Assembly (NCBI GenBank): GCA_934096735.1
Contig: CAKOMS010000020.1
Coordinates: 1-14,840 of the forward strand
DNA: 14,840 nucleotides
Direction of reading: 5' to 3'
Source: an uncultured Bacilli bacterium
GTDB taxonomy: Bacteria > Bacillota_I > Bacilli_A > RF39 > UBA660
Part shown: in pieces, positions 1-6,706 of the stretch
How positions within the stretch are numbered: the stretch's first letter is position 1
How the letters are laid out: the number at the start of each line of letters is the position of its first letter
Program-made: the position numbers and the translations under genes
Notes under the pieces: generated by a model
The model's input: only the letters and a program-made list of their open reading frames with translations
Database searches by the model: none
Told to the model about the DNA's origin: nothing

Positions 1-70
1 ATAAAAAAATTGACTAATATTTATTATCTGATAAAATTAAATTAAATGGTGCGGTTGAAATTACAATATA

Positions 71-100
71 AAAAAAATCATCAATTACGATGATTTTTTA
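71..100 (-). terminator. Rho-independent terminator of rpsD
   Basis: Read on the minus strand, the stem AAATCATC/GATGATTT closes a 6-base loop and is followed by a run of T. It starts directly after the rpsD stop codon. The A-run on the other side makes the structure nearly symmetrical, so it could also stop transcription coming from the left. Confidence 0.8.
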
Positions 101-703
101 CTATCTATTATAGAATTCTACGATTAGTGATTCATTAATTTCACTATTTAATTCGCTTCTTTCAGGAATTCTTACATATTTACCAGTTAATTTCTTTGAA
201 TCTAATTCTAAGAAAGCAGGAACTGCTACTTTTTGCTCTAAAGCATCTAATATTGCTGGATGATTTAAAGAATTTTCTTTAACTGAAATTATATCTCCAG
301 GCATTACTCTGTAAGAAGGAATATCAACCTTTTTACCATTTACTAAAATGTGTCCATGGTTAACGATTTGTCTTCCAGCACGACGAGTTCTAGCAAATCC
401 TAAACGGTAAACTAAATTATCTAATCTACTTTCTAGTAATACAAGTAAGTTTTCACCAGCAATACCAGCCATTTTTTGTGCTTTATCAAATGTTTTATGG
501 AATTGTTTTTCAGTTAATCCATACATAAATCTAACTTTTTGTTTTTCTTGTAATTGTACTCCATATTCACTTGATTTCTTTTTACGATCATTTCCGTGTT
601 GTCCTGGTGCATATGGACGACGAGCTAAATCTTTACCATTTTCTAAAGTAGAAAATCCAAGCCTTCTTGATTTTTTATAAGCTGGTCCAGTATATCTTGC
701 CAT
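101..703 (-). CDS. rpsD: 30S ribosomal protein S4
   Basis: Primary 16S rRNA-binding protein that nucleates assembly of the small ribosomal subunit; in Bacillota it also represses its own synthesis. The 200-aa product has the usual bacterial length. The N-terminus MARYTGPAYKKSRRLG is typical. The S4 RNA-binding domain spans about residues 90-155 and includes SRLDNLVYRLGFARTRR and HGHILVNGKKVDIPSYRV. No zinc-binding cysteines are present, so it is the C-minus paralogue form. The ATG at 703 is preceded by AAAGGAG at a good distance. The gene is monocistronic, with its own promoter about 160 bases upstream and a terminator directly after the stop. The identification is secure. Confidence 0.98.
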   Translation of the reverse strand: MARYTGPAYKKSRRLGFSTLENGKDLARRPYAPGQHGNDRKKKSSEYGVQLQEKQKVRFMYGLTEKQFHKTFDKAQKMAGIAGENLLVLLESRLDNLVYRLGFARTRRAGRQIVNHGHILVNGKKVDIPSYRVMPGDIISVKENSLNHPAILDALEQKVAVPAFLELDSKKLTGKYVRIPERSELNSEINESLIVEFYNR

Positions 704-781
704 ATTTATCTCCTTTCTTTATATTACAATATTTGTTTCTTCTTACTTTTAGTAGGGAGTTTTTATTAATATTTCATTTAA

Positions 782-842
782 GGCAGTCTTAAATTACTTT
801 AAATTTATTAAAAACACATTACTAATTATAAGAAGTACTGCC
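782..842 (-). promoter_or_regulatory. Structured 5' leader of rpsD (candidate S4 autoregulatory RNA)
   Basis: The rpsD transcript should have a leader of about 145-150 nt. Within it, on the minus strand, GGCAGU (842-837) can pair with ACUGCC (787-782), enclosing about 49 nt of AU-rich sequence. Self-repression by S4 through leader RNA is known for Bacillota rpsD genes. The assignment here is an inference from position and the closing helix; I could not fold it or compare it with a covariance model. Confidence 0.45.
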
Positions 843-859
843 AAATTAATTGCATTATT

Positions 860-887
860 ATTATACTATATTTTGGTGGTTTGTCAA
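860..887 (-). promoter_or_regulatory. Promoter of rpsD, housekeeping sigma type
   Basis: On the minus strand TTGACA (887-882) and TATAAT (865-860) are both perfect consensus hexamers with a 16-bp spacer. The start of transcription is expected near 853, which gives rpsD a leader of about 150 nt. This is the strongest promoter in the window. Confidence 0.85.
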
Positions 888-910
888 TATAGGCATAGGT
901 TTACTAAAGC

Positions 911-949
911 AAAAAAAGACAAATAAGTAATTGATTTTACCTATTCGTC
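911..949 (-). terminator. Rho-independent terminator of the coat-like gene
   Basis: On the minus strand a 12-bp stem, GACGAATAGGTA with TACTTATTTGTC (two G-U pairs), closes an 8-base loop and is followed by seven T. It lies 32 bases after the coat-like gene and before the rpsD promoter, so it separates the two units. Confidence 0.85.
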
Positions 950-980
950 AACAGTTTTACTTTTATTATATTATTTTTTT

Positions 981-1427
981 CTAGCAAACACATTCTACAT
1001 AAGTATCTGATAAGCATCTTATACTACATAAACAACTACAATCCATAGTAAAGAATGAGTTAGTTGCTACGTAAGGATATAAGCTAGTAGTATCAGTATT
1101 TTCTGCTAGAACTCTAAATGTACAACAATTTCCTTCAACTTTTTCAACTCTGAATACTGTTGAGCATGATCCTCCAATTGCTTGTCCACTACAATTAGTT
1201 GTAACATCCTTAGTTATTGGCATACTCCAAGGAGTACCATTACCAGAACAAGTATAAAGCATTACTGGTCTTGTATTACATACTAAACAATTGCTACCTC
1301 CACCAAGCATAGGTCTATCACAAGTATCTAAACAATTTTCTGGACAAGCATTTTCTTGTAATACTAAAATAATGCTTAATATTTCATTAATACAGTTTCC
1401 AGATTTATTGTTTCCATTATTATTCAT
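981..1427 (-). CDS. CotY/CotZ-like cysteine-rich spore coat protein
   Basis: The 148-aa product has 17 cysteines. The N-terminal part has the pattern C-x-NEILSIILVLQENACPENC, followed by the conserved middle MLYTCSG and FRVEKVEGNCCTFRVL. The C-terminal half has DCSCLCSIRCL. This order matches the Bacillus CotY/CotZ/ExsY family, which forms disulfide-linked crust or exosporium lattices on spores. The start is supported by AGGGTG eight to ten bases upstream. No signal peptide is visible, as expected for a mother-cell coat protein. A sigma-K-like promoter motif lies upstream and a strong terminator downstream, so it appears monocistronic. The family call is from motif memory and the function is inferred by homology. 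In this lineage such proteins could also coat a non-spore surface. Confidence 0.82.
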   Translation of the reverse strand: MNNNGNNKSGNCINEILSIILVLQENACPENCLDTCDRPMLGGGSNCLVCNTRPVMLYTCSGNGTPWSMPITKDVTTNCSGQAIGGSCSTVFRVEKVEGNCCTFRVLAENTDTTSLYPYVATNSFFTMDCSCLCSIRCLSDTYVECVC

Positions 1428-1456
1428 ATTTTCACCCTTTCATGTATTCTCATTAT

Positions 1457-1483
1457 TAATTTATGTTTCTTTTTAAAAATAGT
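1457..1483 (-). promoter_or_regulatory. Candidate sigma-K-like promoter of the coat-like gene
   Basis: On the minus strand AC (1483-1482), then exactly 16 bases, then CATAAATTA (1465-1457) fits the published late mother-cell sigma-K consensus AC-N16-CATANNNTA. Transcription would start near 1449, about 20 bases before the start codon. The motif is short and AT-rich, so chance remains possible. Confidence 0.45.
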
Positions 1484-1537
1484 GAGTAACTCTTTAAATT
1501 ATTTATAAATTATTATATAATTGTTTTGGGTGATTAA

Positions 1538-1855
1538 ATGGACACAGTATTACAATATATATTAATTGCTGTATTTATCCTAATTATTTTAGCTGTTGCT
1601 ATAAAACTTAATAAGAAAGATTTTAAAGTAGAAGAGAATAAACTTATAAATTATTTAGGTGGTAAAGATAATATTATTAATGCTTCATGTAATATGAGTA
1701 GATTTAAAGTAATATTAAAAGATGTATCTTTAGCTAATAAAGATGCAATACAAAAACTTGGAGCACAGGGTATTGTTGAGATAGATAATCAATTAAAAAT
1801 AATATTTAATAGTAATGCTAAGCAATTAAAAAAATACATAGATGAAATAATCTAG
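1538..1855 (+). CDS. Membrane-anchored PTS EIIB-like protein, probably non-catalytic
   Basis: The 105-aa protein has one N-terminal membrane helix (about residues 5-24) followed by a domain resembling the glucose-family PTS EIIB fold: LINYLGGKDNIIN, then SRFKVILKD, LGAQGIVEI and LKIIFNSNAKQLKKYI. In true EIIB domains the phosphorylated cysteine lies in a D-A-C-x-T-R-L pattern. An ungapped alignment from memory places Cys51 one position early and Asn52 at the catalytic position. The protein therefore looks like a degenerate EIIB that cannot carry phosphate in the usual way. There is no EIIC or EIIA next to it. GGGTG upstream serves as ribosome binding site. Single-helix EIIB-like proteins occur in Bacillota, but their role is unknown to me. 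Confidence 0.7.
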   Translation: MDTVLQYILIAVFILIILAVAIKLNKKDFKVEENKLINYLGGKDNIINASCNMSRFKVILKDVSLANKDAIQKLGAQGIVEIDNQLKIIFNSNAKQLKKYIDEII

Positions 1856-1865
1856 TATTTTTTTT
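1828..1865. terminator. Bidirectional terminator across both stop codons
   Basis: AAAAAAATAC, one bulged A, TAGAT, a 6-base loop, ATCTA and GTATTTTTTT form a stem of 15 pairs with A-runs and T-runs outside, so it can work in both directions. It contains the TAG stop of the plus-strand EIIB-like gene and overlaps the TAA stop of the convergent 212-aa gene. Confidence 0.7.
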
Positions 1866-2502
1866 AATATATTCTTTCTTTAATAAAATCATTTATATTA
1901 TTTATTTTAATAATTCCATTTGAATTTATAATAGTAAAATTAGTTTTTGTTATTGTACAATTATTTAATTCTTCTTTTATTATTCCAATATAATTTTTAT
2001 CATTACAATAATAGTTTGTGCTTTCTAAATAGGCATATTTGTCATCGTAACTATTTATTTTTATTGTACTTCCTGTGTAATTGGGTATATTCTTTTCATC
2101 ATTTAATTTGATAAAATAATTTCCATTAGTTTCAATAATATTTTTATATTCCATGAATTTACTTATTTCATCGAATGCAAATGTATTATTTACAAGAGTG
2201 AAGTTAGTTATTTTTTTATAAGTGCTTTTATTATTTAAACTATATAATTTATCTGATTTATTTGAATCATTATTTTTTTCATATTCAAAGTAATTTCCAT
2301 TTATAAGATTTATAGCATTTAAAAATAATTTTTCACTAGCACTTTGTACACTTGAATAACTATATCCAAATATTTTTTCTACTTTTCTATCAACATTTTT
2401 AAGTGGTTTATTAATTATCAAGTTATATATAAAAAGAATAAGTATTCCAATTATTAATGCAATAAATAATATTATAGTTTTTGTTTCATTTTTTTCTTTC
2501 AT
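1864..2502 (-). CDS. Unknown single-pass membrane protein
   Basis: The 212-aa protein is not recognised. An N-terminal hydrophobic helix (about residues 9-29) follows a short charged segment with several lysines, suggesting a type II anchor with the rest outside the membrane. The exterior part is rich in Asn, Lys, Tyr and Ser and has two cysteines about 15 residues apart (YYC and NNC) that could form a disulfide. The last 40 residues, rich in Ile, Asn and Thr, look like beta strands. It lies 41 bases after the 99-aa gene on the same strand and is probably co-transcribed with it. It ends in the shared terminator with the EIIB-like gene. AAGAGATGATCTT before the ATG is a weak ribosome binding site. 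No function is proposed. Confidence 0.75.
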   Translation of the reverse strand: MKEKNETKTIILFIALIIGILILFIYNLIINKPLKNVDRKVEKIFGYSYSSVQSASEKLFLNAINLINGNYFEYEKNNDSNKSDKLYSLNNKSTYKKITNFTLVNNTFAFDEISKFMEYKNIIETNGNYFIKLNDEKNIPNYTGSTIKINSYDDKYAYLESTNYYCNDKNYIGIIKEELNNCTITKTNFTIINSNGIIKINNINDFIKERIY

Positions 2503-2543
2503 AAGATCATCTCTTTATAATTTTAACATATTATATATTTTAT

Positions 2544-2843
2544 TTAAACCTTTTCTATATCTCTTATATCTGTAATTTTTATAAATTTACCATCCATAGT
2601 TATTAGATTATTTCCACTTTTTCCAACGATTGTTTCTTCTTTTATTTCGTTATTTAAAGTAATTTTTACTTTACTTTTATAAACATGAGTAGAACTTTTA
2701 AAAATATCGTTTATTTTTTTTAATATATTAATTGGGTTATTATTTGTTACTGCATTTTGTCCTCGGTTACCGTAATATATCTCTTGTGTATTTCTTAAAT
2801 CTTTTTCAATTGGACTTACAAATACTTTTGGCAAATCTTTCAT
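2544..2843 (-). CDS. Small protein of unknown function with predicted beta-barrel tail
   Basis: The 99-aa protein has no signal peptide or membrane helix. Residues 1-45 are polar and low in secondary-structure signal (KDLPKVFVSPIEKD, then an Asn-rich stretch). The second half alternates hydrophobic and charged residues (KSKVKITLNNEIKEE, TIVGKSGNNLITMDGKFI, KITDIRDIEKV), which suggests a small SH3- or Sm-like barrel. A strong AAGGAGGGA site precedes the ATG. It is the first gene of a likely two-gene unit with the 212-aa membrane protein and is divergent from the SEDS gene. A CATANNNTA motif 20 bases upstream hints at the same control as the coat-like gene. I do not recognise the family. Confidence 0.75.
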   Translation of the reverse strand: MKDLPKVFVSPIEKDLRNTQEIYYGNRGQNAVTNNNPINILKKINDIFKSSTHVYKSKVKITLNNEIKEETIVGKSGNNLITMDGKFIKITDIRDIEKV

Positions 2844-2862
2844 AAAAATCCCTCCTTATAAA

Positions 2863-2871
2863 TATTTTATG
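2863..2871 (-). promoter_or_regulatory. Candidate sporulation-type -10 element (CATAAAATA)
   Basis: CATAAAATA on the minus strand fits CATANNNTA and ends 20 bases before the start of the 99-aa gene. The AC expected 16 bases further upstream for sigma-K is absent (CA there), so this is weaker than the site at 1457. Confidence 0.25.
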
Positions 2872-2903
2872 ATAATTATTATACTTTTGCCCATAATAAA
2901 AAT

Positions 2904-3992
2904 ATGAAAAAGTTATGTAAATATTTACCATTAATTATTCCTATAATTGTACTTAATATTATAAGTTTACTTAATTTATATAATGCTAAATATATTAGTA
3001 GTTTATATGATGGATTTTTTTTAAAACAATGTATTTGGTTTTTTTTAAGTTATGTAATTGTAGTAGTATTACAAAAAGTTAATTTAGAAAAAGTTATATA
3101 TTATTCAAAATATTTATATATTTTTAGTATTGTTCTTTTAATTATGGTATTATTTTTTGGTAGTGAAATTAAAGGTGCTAGGTGTTGGTTTAATATTTTT
3201 GGTATTTCTTTTCAACCATCTGAATTAGTTAAATTAACACTTTTATTTTATGGAATATATTTAATAAATAAAAATAAATATAGAAAGAATAAAGTAATAC
3301 TTTTATTAAAACTTTTTATTATTACATTAATTCCATCTGTACTTGTTTTTTTAGAACCAGATACTGGTTCAATTATTAATTATTTACTTATATTTATAGT
3401 TTTTATTTTTAATATTAAATTAGATAAAAAGATTTATATTATGTTTGGTGTTTCTTTTATTTTGTGTGTAATATGTTTTGTTCTTTCATTTGTTTATTTT
3501 AAAGAATATTTAATTAAAATATTTGGGACAGGTATATTTTATAGAGTAGATAGAATAATTAATTTTTATAATGGTAATAGTTATCAACTTTTAAATGCTC
3601 TTACAACTATTTCTGTTAGTTCTTTTTGGGGTAGTGGTCTTAAAAATTTACTTCTTTATATTCCTGAAGCCCCAACTGATTTTATTTTTAGCTTTTCCGT
3701 TGGGTCTTTTGGAATATTTTCTGCAATAATTATTTTATTATCTTATTTAGTTATTCTTTTATATTTAATTAATAAAGAAAAATATGTAAATTCTAATTAT
3801 GTAATAATATTAAAATCATTTATAGTTATTTTAATATTTCATGTAATTTATAATATATCTATGAATCTTGGACTTTTGCCTATTATGGGTATTCCTCTTC
3901 CTTTTTTGTCTTATGGTGGATCTAGTACACTTATTAATTTTATATTTGTTGGAATTATTTTAAATGTACTCGAAAATAATAAAACTGCCTAA
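2904..3992 (+). CDS. SEDS-family peptidoglycan glycosyltransferase (FtsW/RodA/SpoVE)
   Basis: The 362-aa polytopic membrane protein polymerises lipid II into glycan strands together with a class B penicillin-binding protein. Family marks in order are KGARCWFNIFGISFQPSELVK, the EPDTGS loop (E151, D153), YIPEAPTDFIFS (with D259 near the catalytic region) and the C-terminal MGIPLPFLSYGGSS. About ten membrane helices are visible. It is slightly shorter than typical RodA or FtsW because the termini are short. FtsW, RodA and SpoVE cannot be told apart here. No Shine-Dalgarno sequence is visible before the ATG, so initiation may be weak or from a very short leader. The gene stands alone, divergent from the 99-aa gene and convergent with the Tyr-rich gene. 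Confidence 0.93.
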   Translation: MKKLCKYLPLIIPIIVLNIISLLNLYNAKYISSLYDGFFLKQCIWFFLSYVIVVVLQKVNLEKVIYYSKYLYIFSIVLLIMVLFFGSEIKGARCWFNIFGISFQPSELVKLTLLFYGIYLINKNKYRKNKVILLLKLFIITLIPSVLVFLEPDTGSIINYLLIFIVFIFNIKLDKKIYIMFGVSFILCVICFVLSFVYFKEYLIKIFGTGIFYRVDRIINFYNGNSYQLLNALTTISVSSFWGSGLKNLLLYIPEAPTDFIFSFSVGSFGIFSAIIILLSYLVILLYLINKEKYVNSNYVIILKSFIVILIFHVIYNISMNLGLLPIMGIPLPFLSYGGSSTLINFIFVGIILNVLENNKTA

Positions 3993-3999
3993 GCAGTTT
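3982..3999. terminator. Convergent hairpin containing both stop codons
   Basis: AAACTGC, loop CTAA, GCAGTTT is a perfect 7-bp hairpin. The TAA stop of the SEDS gene is in its loop region and the TAA stop of the opposing 80-aa gene overlaps its right arm. T-rich sequence follows on the minus-strand side (TTTTATTATTTT); the plus side has only a short T-run. It should work better for the minus-strand gene. Confidence 0.65.
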
Positions 4000-4240
4000 A
4001 ATATGGTCTATAAGTTGGATAGTAATAACTATAACTATAGTTACCGTAAGGTAGATTTGGATTATAACCATTATAAGGTGTTTGATAATTGTTTGGTGCT
4101 ACATTATAAATTGGTCTTGGTCTTGTTAAACCAACAGCAGCACCACCAAGTAATGCTCCTCCTAAGAAGGGTACTAAAAAATATCTATTATCATTATTTG
4201 TATATACTGGGTTATATCCTTTATTTGGGTATGTTATCAT
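3998..4240 (-). CDS. Small Tyr/Asn/Pro/Gly-rich protein, possible spore coat or surface protein
   Basis: The 80-aa protein has a polar start, a glycine-rich hydrophobic segment (FLVPFLGGALLGGAAVGL, about residues 25-42), then TRPRP and a tail dominated by Tyr, Asn and Pro ending in YSYYYPTYRPY. Such low-complexity Tyr-rich tails are common in small coat proteins of spore formers, but I cannot assign a family. A good AAAGGAAAA site lies eight bases before the ATG, and the frame is preferred over the opposite-strand frame for that reason. A CATACTTTA motif 20 bases upstream fits the late sporulation -10 pattern. Its stop lies in the hairpin shared with the SEDS gene. Confidence 0.75.
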   Translation of the reverse strand: MITYPNKGYNPVYTNNDNRYFLVPFLGGALLGGAAVGLTRPRPIYNVAPNNYQTPYNGYNPNLPYGNYSYSYYYPTYRPY

Positions 4241-4259
4241 ATATATTTTCCTTTCAGTA

Positions 4260-4268
4260 TAAAGTATG
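4260..4268 (-). promoter_or_regulatory. Candidate sporulation-type -10 element (CATACTTTA)
   Basis: CATACTTTA on the minus strand fits CATANNNTA and also resembles the sigma-E -10 CATACANT in seven of eight positions. It ends 20 bases before the start of the 80-aa gene. No clear -35 was found at the standard distance. Confidence 0.25.
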
Positions 4269-4316
4269 TTTTTATGTATATATTTTTAATTATAGATGCC
4301 TAGTTAGTTATTGTTC

Positions 4317-4345
4317 TTGTTAAAATAATTATTTTAATTTATAAT
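4317..4345 (+). promoter_or_regulatory. Promoter of phosphoketolase gene with internal palindrome
   Basis: TTGTTA (4317-4322), a 17-bp spacer and TATAAT (4340-4345) form a good promoter. The spacer region holds a perfect 18-bp palindrome, TTAAAATAATTATTTTAA (4320-4337), placed where a repressor would block the polymerase. The predicted transcript start near 4352 leaves a leader of only about ten bases that starts at the AGGTGATG ribosome binding site. Confidence 0.5.
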
Positions 4346-4361
4346 TATACTAGGTGATGGT

Positions 4362-6695
4362 ATGAGTACTTTAAGTGAAAAAGAAATAAGGGTTTTAGAT
4401 AAATATTTTAGACTTACAAATTATCTTTCTTTAGGTATGCTTTATTTGAAAGATAATCCATTTTTAAAAAGAGATATTGAAATAGATGATATTAAAAAGA
4501 AATTGGTTGGACATTGGGGTAGTGCTCCTGGTCAAAACTTTATTTATACACATTTAGATAGAATTATTAAAAAGAATAATTTAGATATGATTTATATTTC
4601 TGGTCCTGGTCATTCTGGTCAAGTACAGTTAGTTGCATCATTTTTAGAAGGATCTTATAATTTAATTCATAAAGATATAGATTTTAGTGAAGAGGGGATT
4701 AAAAAACTATTTAAATCATTTTCATTTCCTGGTGGTACAAGTAGTCATGCTGCTCCATCAGTGCCTGGTAGCATTCATGAAGGTGGTGAACTTGGTTATA
4801 GTTTATCTCATGCTTTTGGAGCAGTTCTTGATAATCCTAATTTAATTGTAGCTTGTGTTGTTGGGGATGGTGAAGCTGAAACTGGGCCTTTGGCAACTAG
4901 TTGGCATGGTAATAAATTTATTAATCCAAAAAAAGATGGTATAGTTTTACCAATATTACATTTGAATGGATATAAGATTGCAAATCCTACTGTGTTTGCA
5001 AGAATTAGTGATGAAGAGAGAATTAAGTTTTTTGAAGGTTGTGGTTGGGATCCTATCGTAGTTGATGTAGTAGATAAAGATAATTATCATGAAATTATGG
5101 CAAATGCTATGGATGAAGTAGTAGAAAAAATAAATAGAATAAAAAAGGATGCTAATAGTAAAAATGAGTTTGTAAGACCTAAGTATCCTATGATTATATT
5201 TAAATCTAAAAAGGGATGGACTTGTCCTAAAGTCGTTAATAAATTACAAGTTGAAGATAGTTTTAGAGCACATCAAGTTCCTATTAATTATAATGATATT
5301 AAAGAAGATATTAGTTTATTAAATGAATGGTTTAAAAGTTATAAACCAGATGAGTTGTTTAATAGTGATGGAAGCATTGATAAAGAAATACTTGAATTTT
5401 TACCTCCAGTTAGTAAGAGAATGAGTTTTAGTAAATGTGCGAATGGTGGATTACTTTTAAAAAATATTAAAGTTCCTGATTTTACTAATTATAAAGTTTC
5501 TGTTAATAGAGGTATTACTAAATGTGAAGATATGAGAGAACTTGGAAAGTATTTAAAAGATATTATGAAATTAAATAAAAATAACTTTAAAATATTTGGC
5601 CCAGATGAAGCATTATCTAATAGATTGAATTATGTTTTTAATAAAGAAAAAAGAAGATTTGATGCAAGTATTTATCCGAGTGATGAATTATTATCTACTG
5701 ATGGTAATGTATTTGATTCTTATTTATCTGAACATATGTGTGAAGGTATGCTTGAGGGTTATTTATTAACTGGAAGACATGGATTAATGCATAGTTATGA
5801 AGCATTTATAAGAATAGTAGATTCAATGGCTAGTCAACACGCTAAATGGTTAAAAGTATGTAATGAGTTAGATTTTAGAAGTGATATATCAAGTTTAAAT
5901 TATATTTTAACTAGTCATATATGGCAACAAGATCATAATGGATATACTCATCAAGATCCTGGATTTTTAAATCATTTAAATACTAAAAAAGCTGAAATTG
6001 TTAGAATGTATTTTCCAATAGATGCAAATAGTTTGATTTGTACAGTAGATCATGTAATACAAACTAAGAATTATATAAATGTAGTAGTTGCTAGTAAACA
6101 TGAAAGTTTACAATGGTTAAGTATGGATGAAGCAAAAGAACATTGTAAAAGGGGACTTAGTATATTTGAATGGGCATCTAATAAACCAAGTAATCCAGAT
6201 GTTGTTCTTGCTAGTTGTGGTGATACTCCAAATTTAGAAGTTATTGCAGCTGCTAAAATATTAAAAGAATATGCTCCACATGTTAAAACTAGAGTAGTTA
6301 ATGTTATTGATTTAATGAGACTTCAAAGTAATGCTACTCATCCTCATGGACTTACTGATAGTGAGTTTAATAAATATTTTACAAAGGATAAACCAGTAAT
6401 ATTTGCATTTCATGGATATCCTAATTTAATACATGAACTTACTTATAAAAGAGATAATAGAGAATTTCATGTTCATGGATATATTGAAGAGGGAACAATT
6501 ACAACTCCATTTGATATGAGAGTACAAAATAAAATAGATAGATTTAATTTAGTAATTGATGCTCTTAGGTATGTTGAAGAAACTGAAGAAGTTAGATTAA
6601 CTAGAAATTTAATGATAAAGAAACTTAAAGAACATAAAGCTTATATTAAAGAAGAAGGTATTGATTTAGAAGAAATAAGAGAGTTTCATTTATAG
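4362..6695 (+). CDS. xfp: Xylulose-5-phosphate/fructose-6-phosphate phosphoketolase
   Basis: Thiamine-diphosphate enzyme that splits xylulose 5-phosphate or fructose 6-phosphate with phosphate into acetyl phosphate plus a shorter sugar phosphate, the key step of heterolactic or bifid fermentation. The 777-aa length fits the family (about 790). Motifs in order: GHWGSAPGQNFIYTHLDR, SGPGHSGQ (80-87), FPGGTSSHAAPS, IHEGGELGYSLSHAFGA, the ThDP/Mg site GDGEAETGPLA (168-178) with downstream Asn, LHLNGYKIANPT, and QDHNGYTHQDPG (523-534). All expected active-site histidines are in place and no damage is seen. AGGTGATG precedes the ATG. The HAD gene follows after 11 bases and is probably co-transcribed. 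Substrate preference cannot be judged. Confidence 0.97.
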   Translation: MSTLSEKEIRVLDKYFRLTNYLSLGMLYLKDNPFLKRDIEIDDIKKKLVGHWGSAPGQNFIYTHLDRIIKKNNLDMIYISGPGHSGQVQLVASFLEGSYNLIHKDIDFSEEGIKKLFKSFSFPGGTSSHAAPSVPGSIHEGGELGYSLSHAFGAVLDNPNLIVACVVGDGEAETGPLATSWHGNKFINPKKDGIVLPILHLNGYKIANPTVFARISDEERIKFFEGCGWDPIVVDVVDKDNYHEIMANAMDEVVEKINRIKKDANSKNEFVRPKYPMIIFKSKKGWTCPKVVNKLQVEDSFRAHQVPINYNDIKEDISLLNEWFKSYKPDELFNSDGSIDKEILEFLPPVSKRMSFSKCANGGLLLKNIKVPDFTNYKVSVNRGITKCEDMRELGKYLKDIMKLNKNNFKIFGPDEALSNRLNYVFNKEKRRFDASIYPSDELLSTDGNVFDSYLSEHMCEGMLEGYLLTGRHGLMHSYEAFIRIVDSMASQHAKWLKVCNELDFRSDISSLNYILTSHIWQQDHNGYTHQDPGFLNHLNTKKAEIVRMYFPIDANSLICTVDHVIQTKNYINVVVASKHESLQWLSMDEAKEHCKRGLSIFEWASNKPSNPDVVLASCGDTPNLEVIAAAKILKEYAPHVKTRVVNVIDLMRLQSNATHPHGLTDSEFNKYFTKDKPVIFAFHGYPNLIHELTYKRDNREFHVHGYIEEGTITTPFDMRVQNKIDRFNLVIDALRYVEETEEVRLTRNLMIKKLKEHKAYIKEEGIDLEEIREFHL

Positions 6696-6706
6696 AGGGG
6701 ATGTTT

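Noticed and set aside
10..37. Possible plus-strand promoter TTGACT-16-TAAAAT ahead of the rpsD terminator, which might make a short RNA
   Set aside because: Only about 30 bases of transcript before the hairpin and no supporting sequence; AT-rich DNA gives such matches easily.
1291..1476. 61-aa reading frame on the plus strand
   Set aside because: It lies opposite the coat-like gene and its upstream region, has no ribosome binding site, and its sequence looks like chance AT-rich coding.
1499..1521. Possible promoter of the EIIB-like gene (TATAAT at 1516-1521)
   Set aside because: No convincing -35, and the predicted start would fall inside the ribosome binding site.
3964..4323. 119-aa reading frame on the plus strand
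   Set aside because: It overlaps the SEDS 3' end and lies opposite the 80-aa gene, which has a good ribosome binding site and terminator; the plus frame is Tyr/Leu-rich noise.
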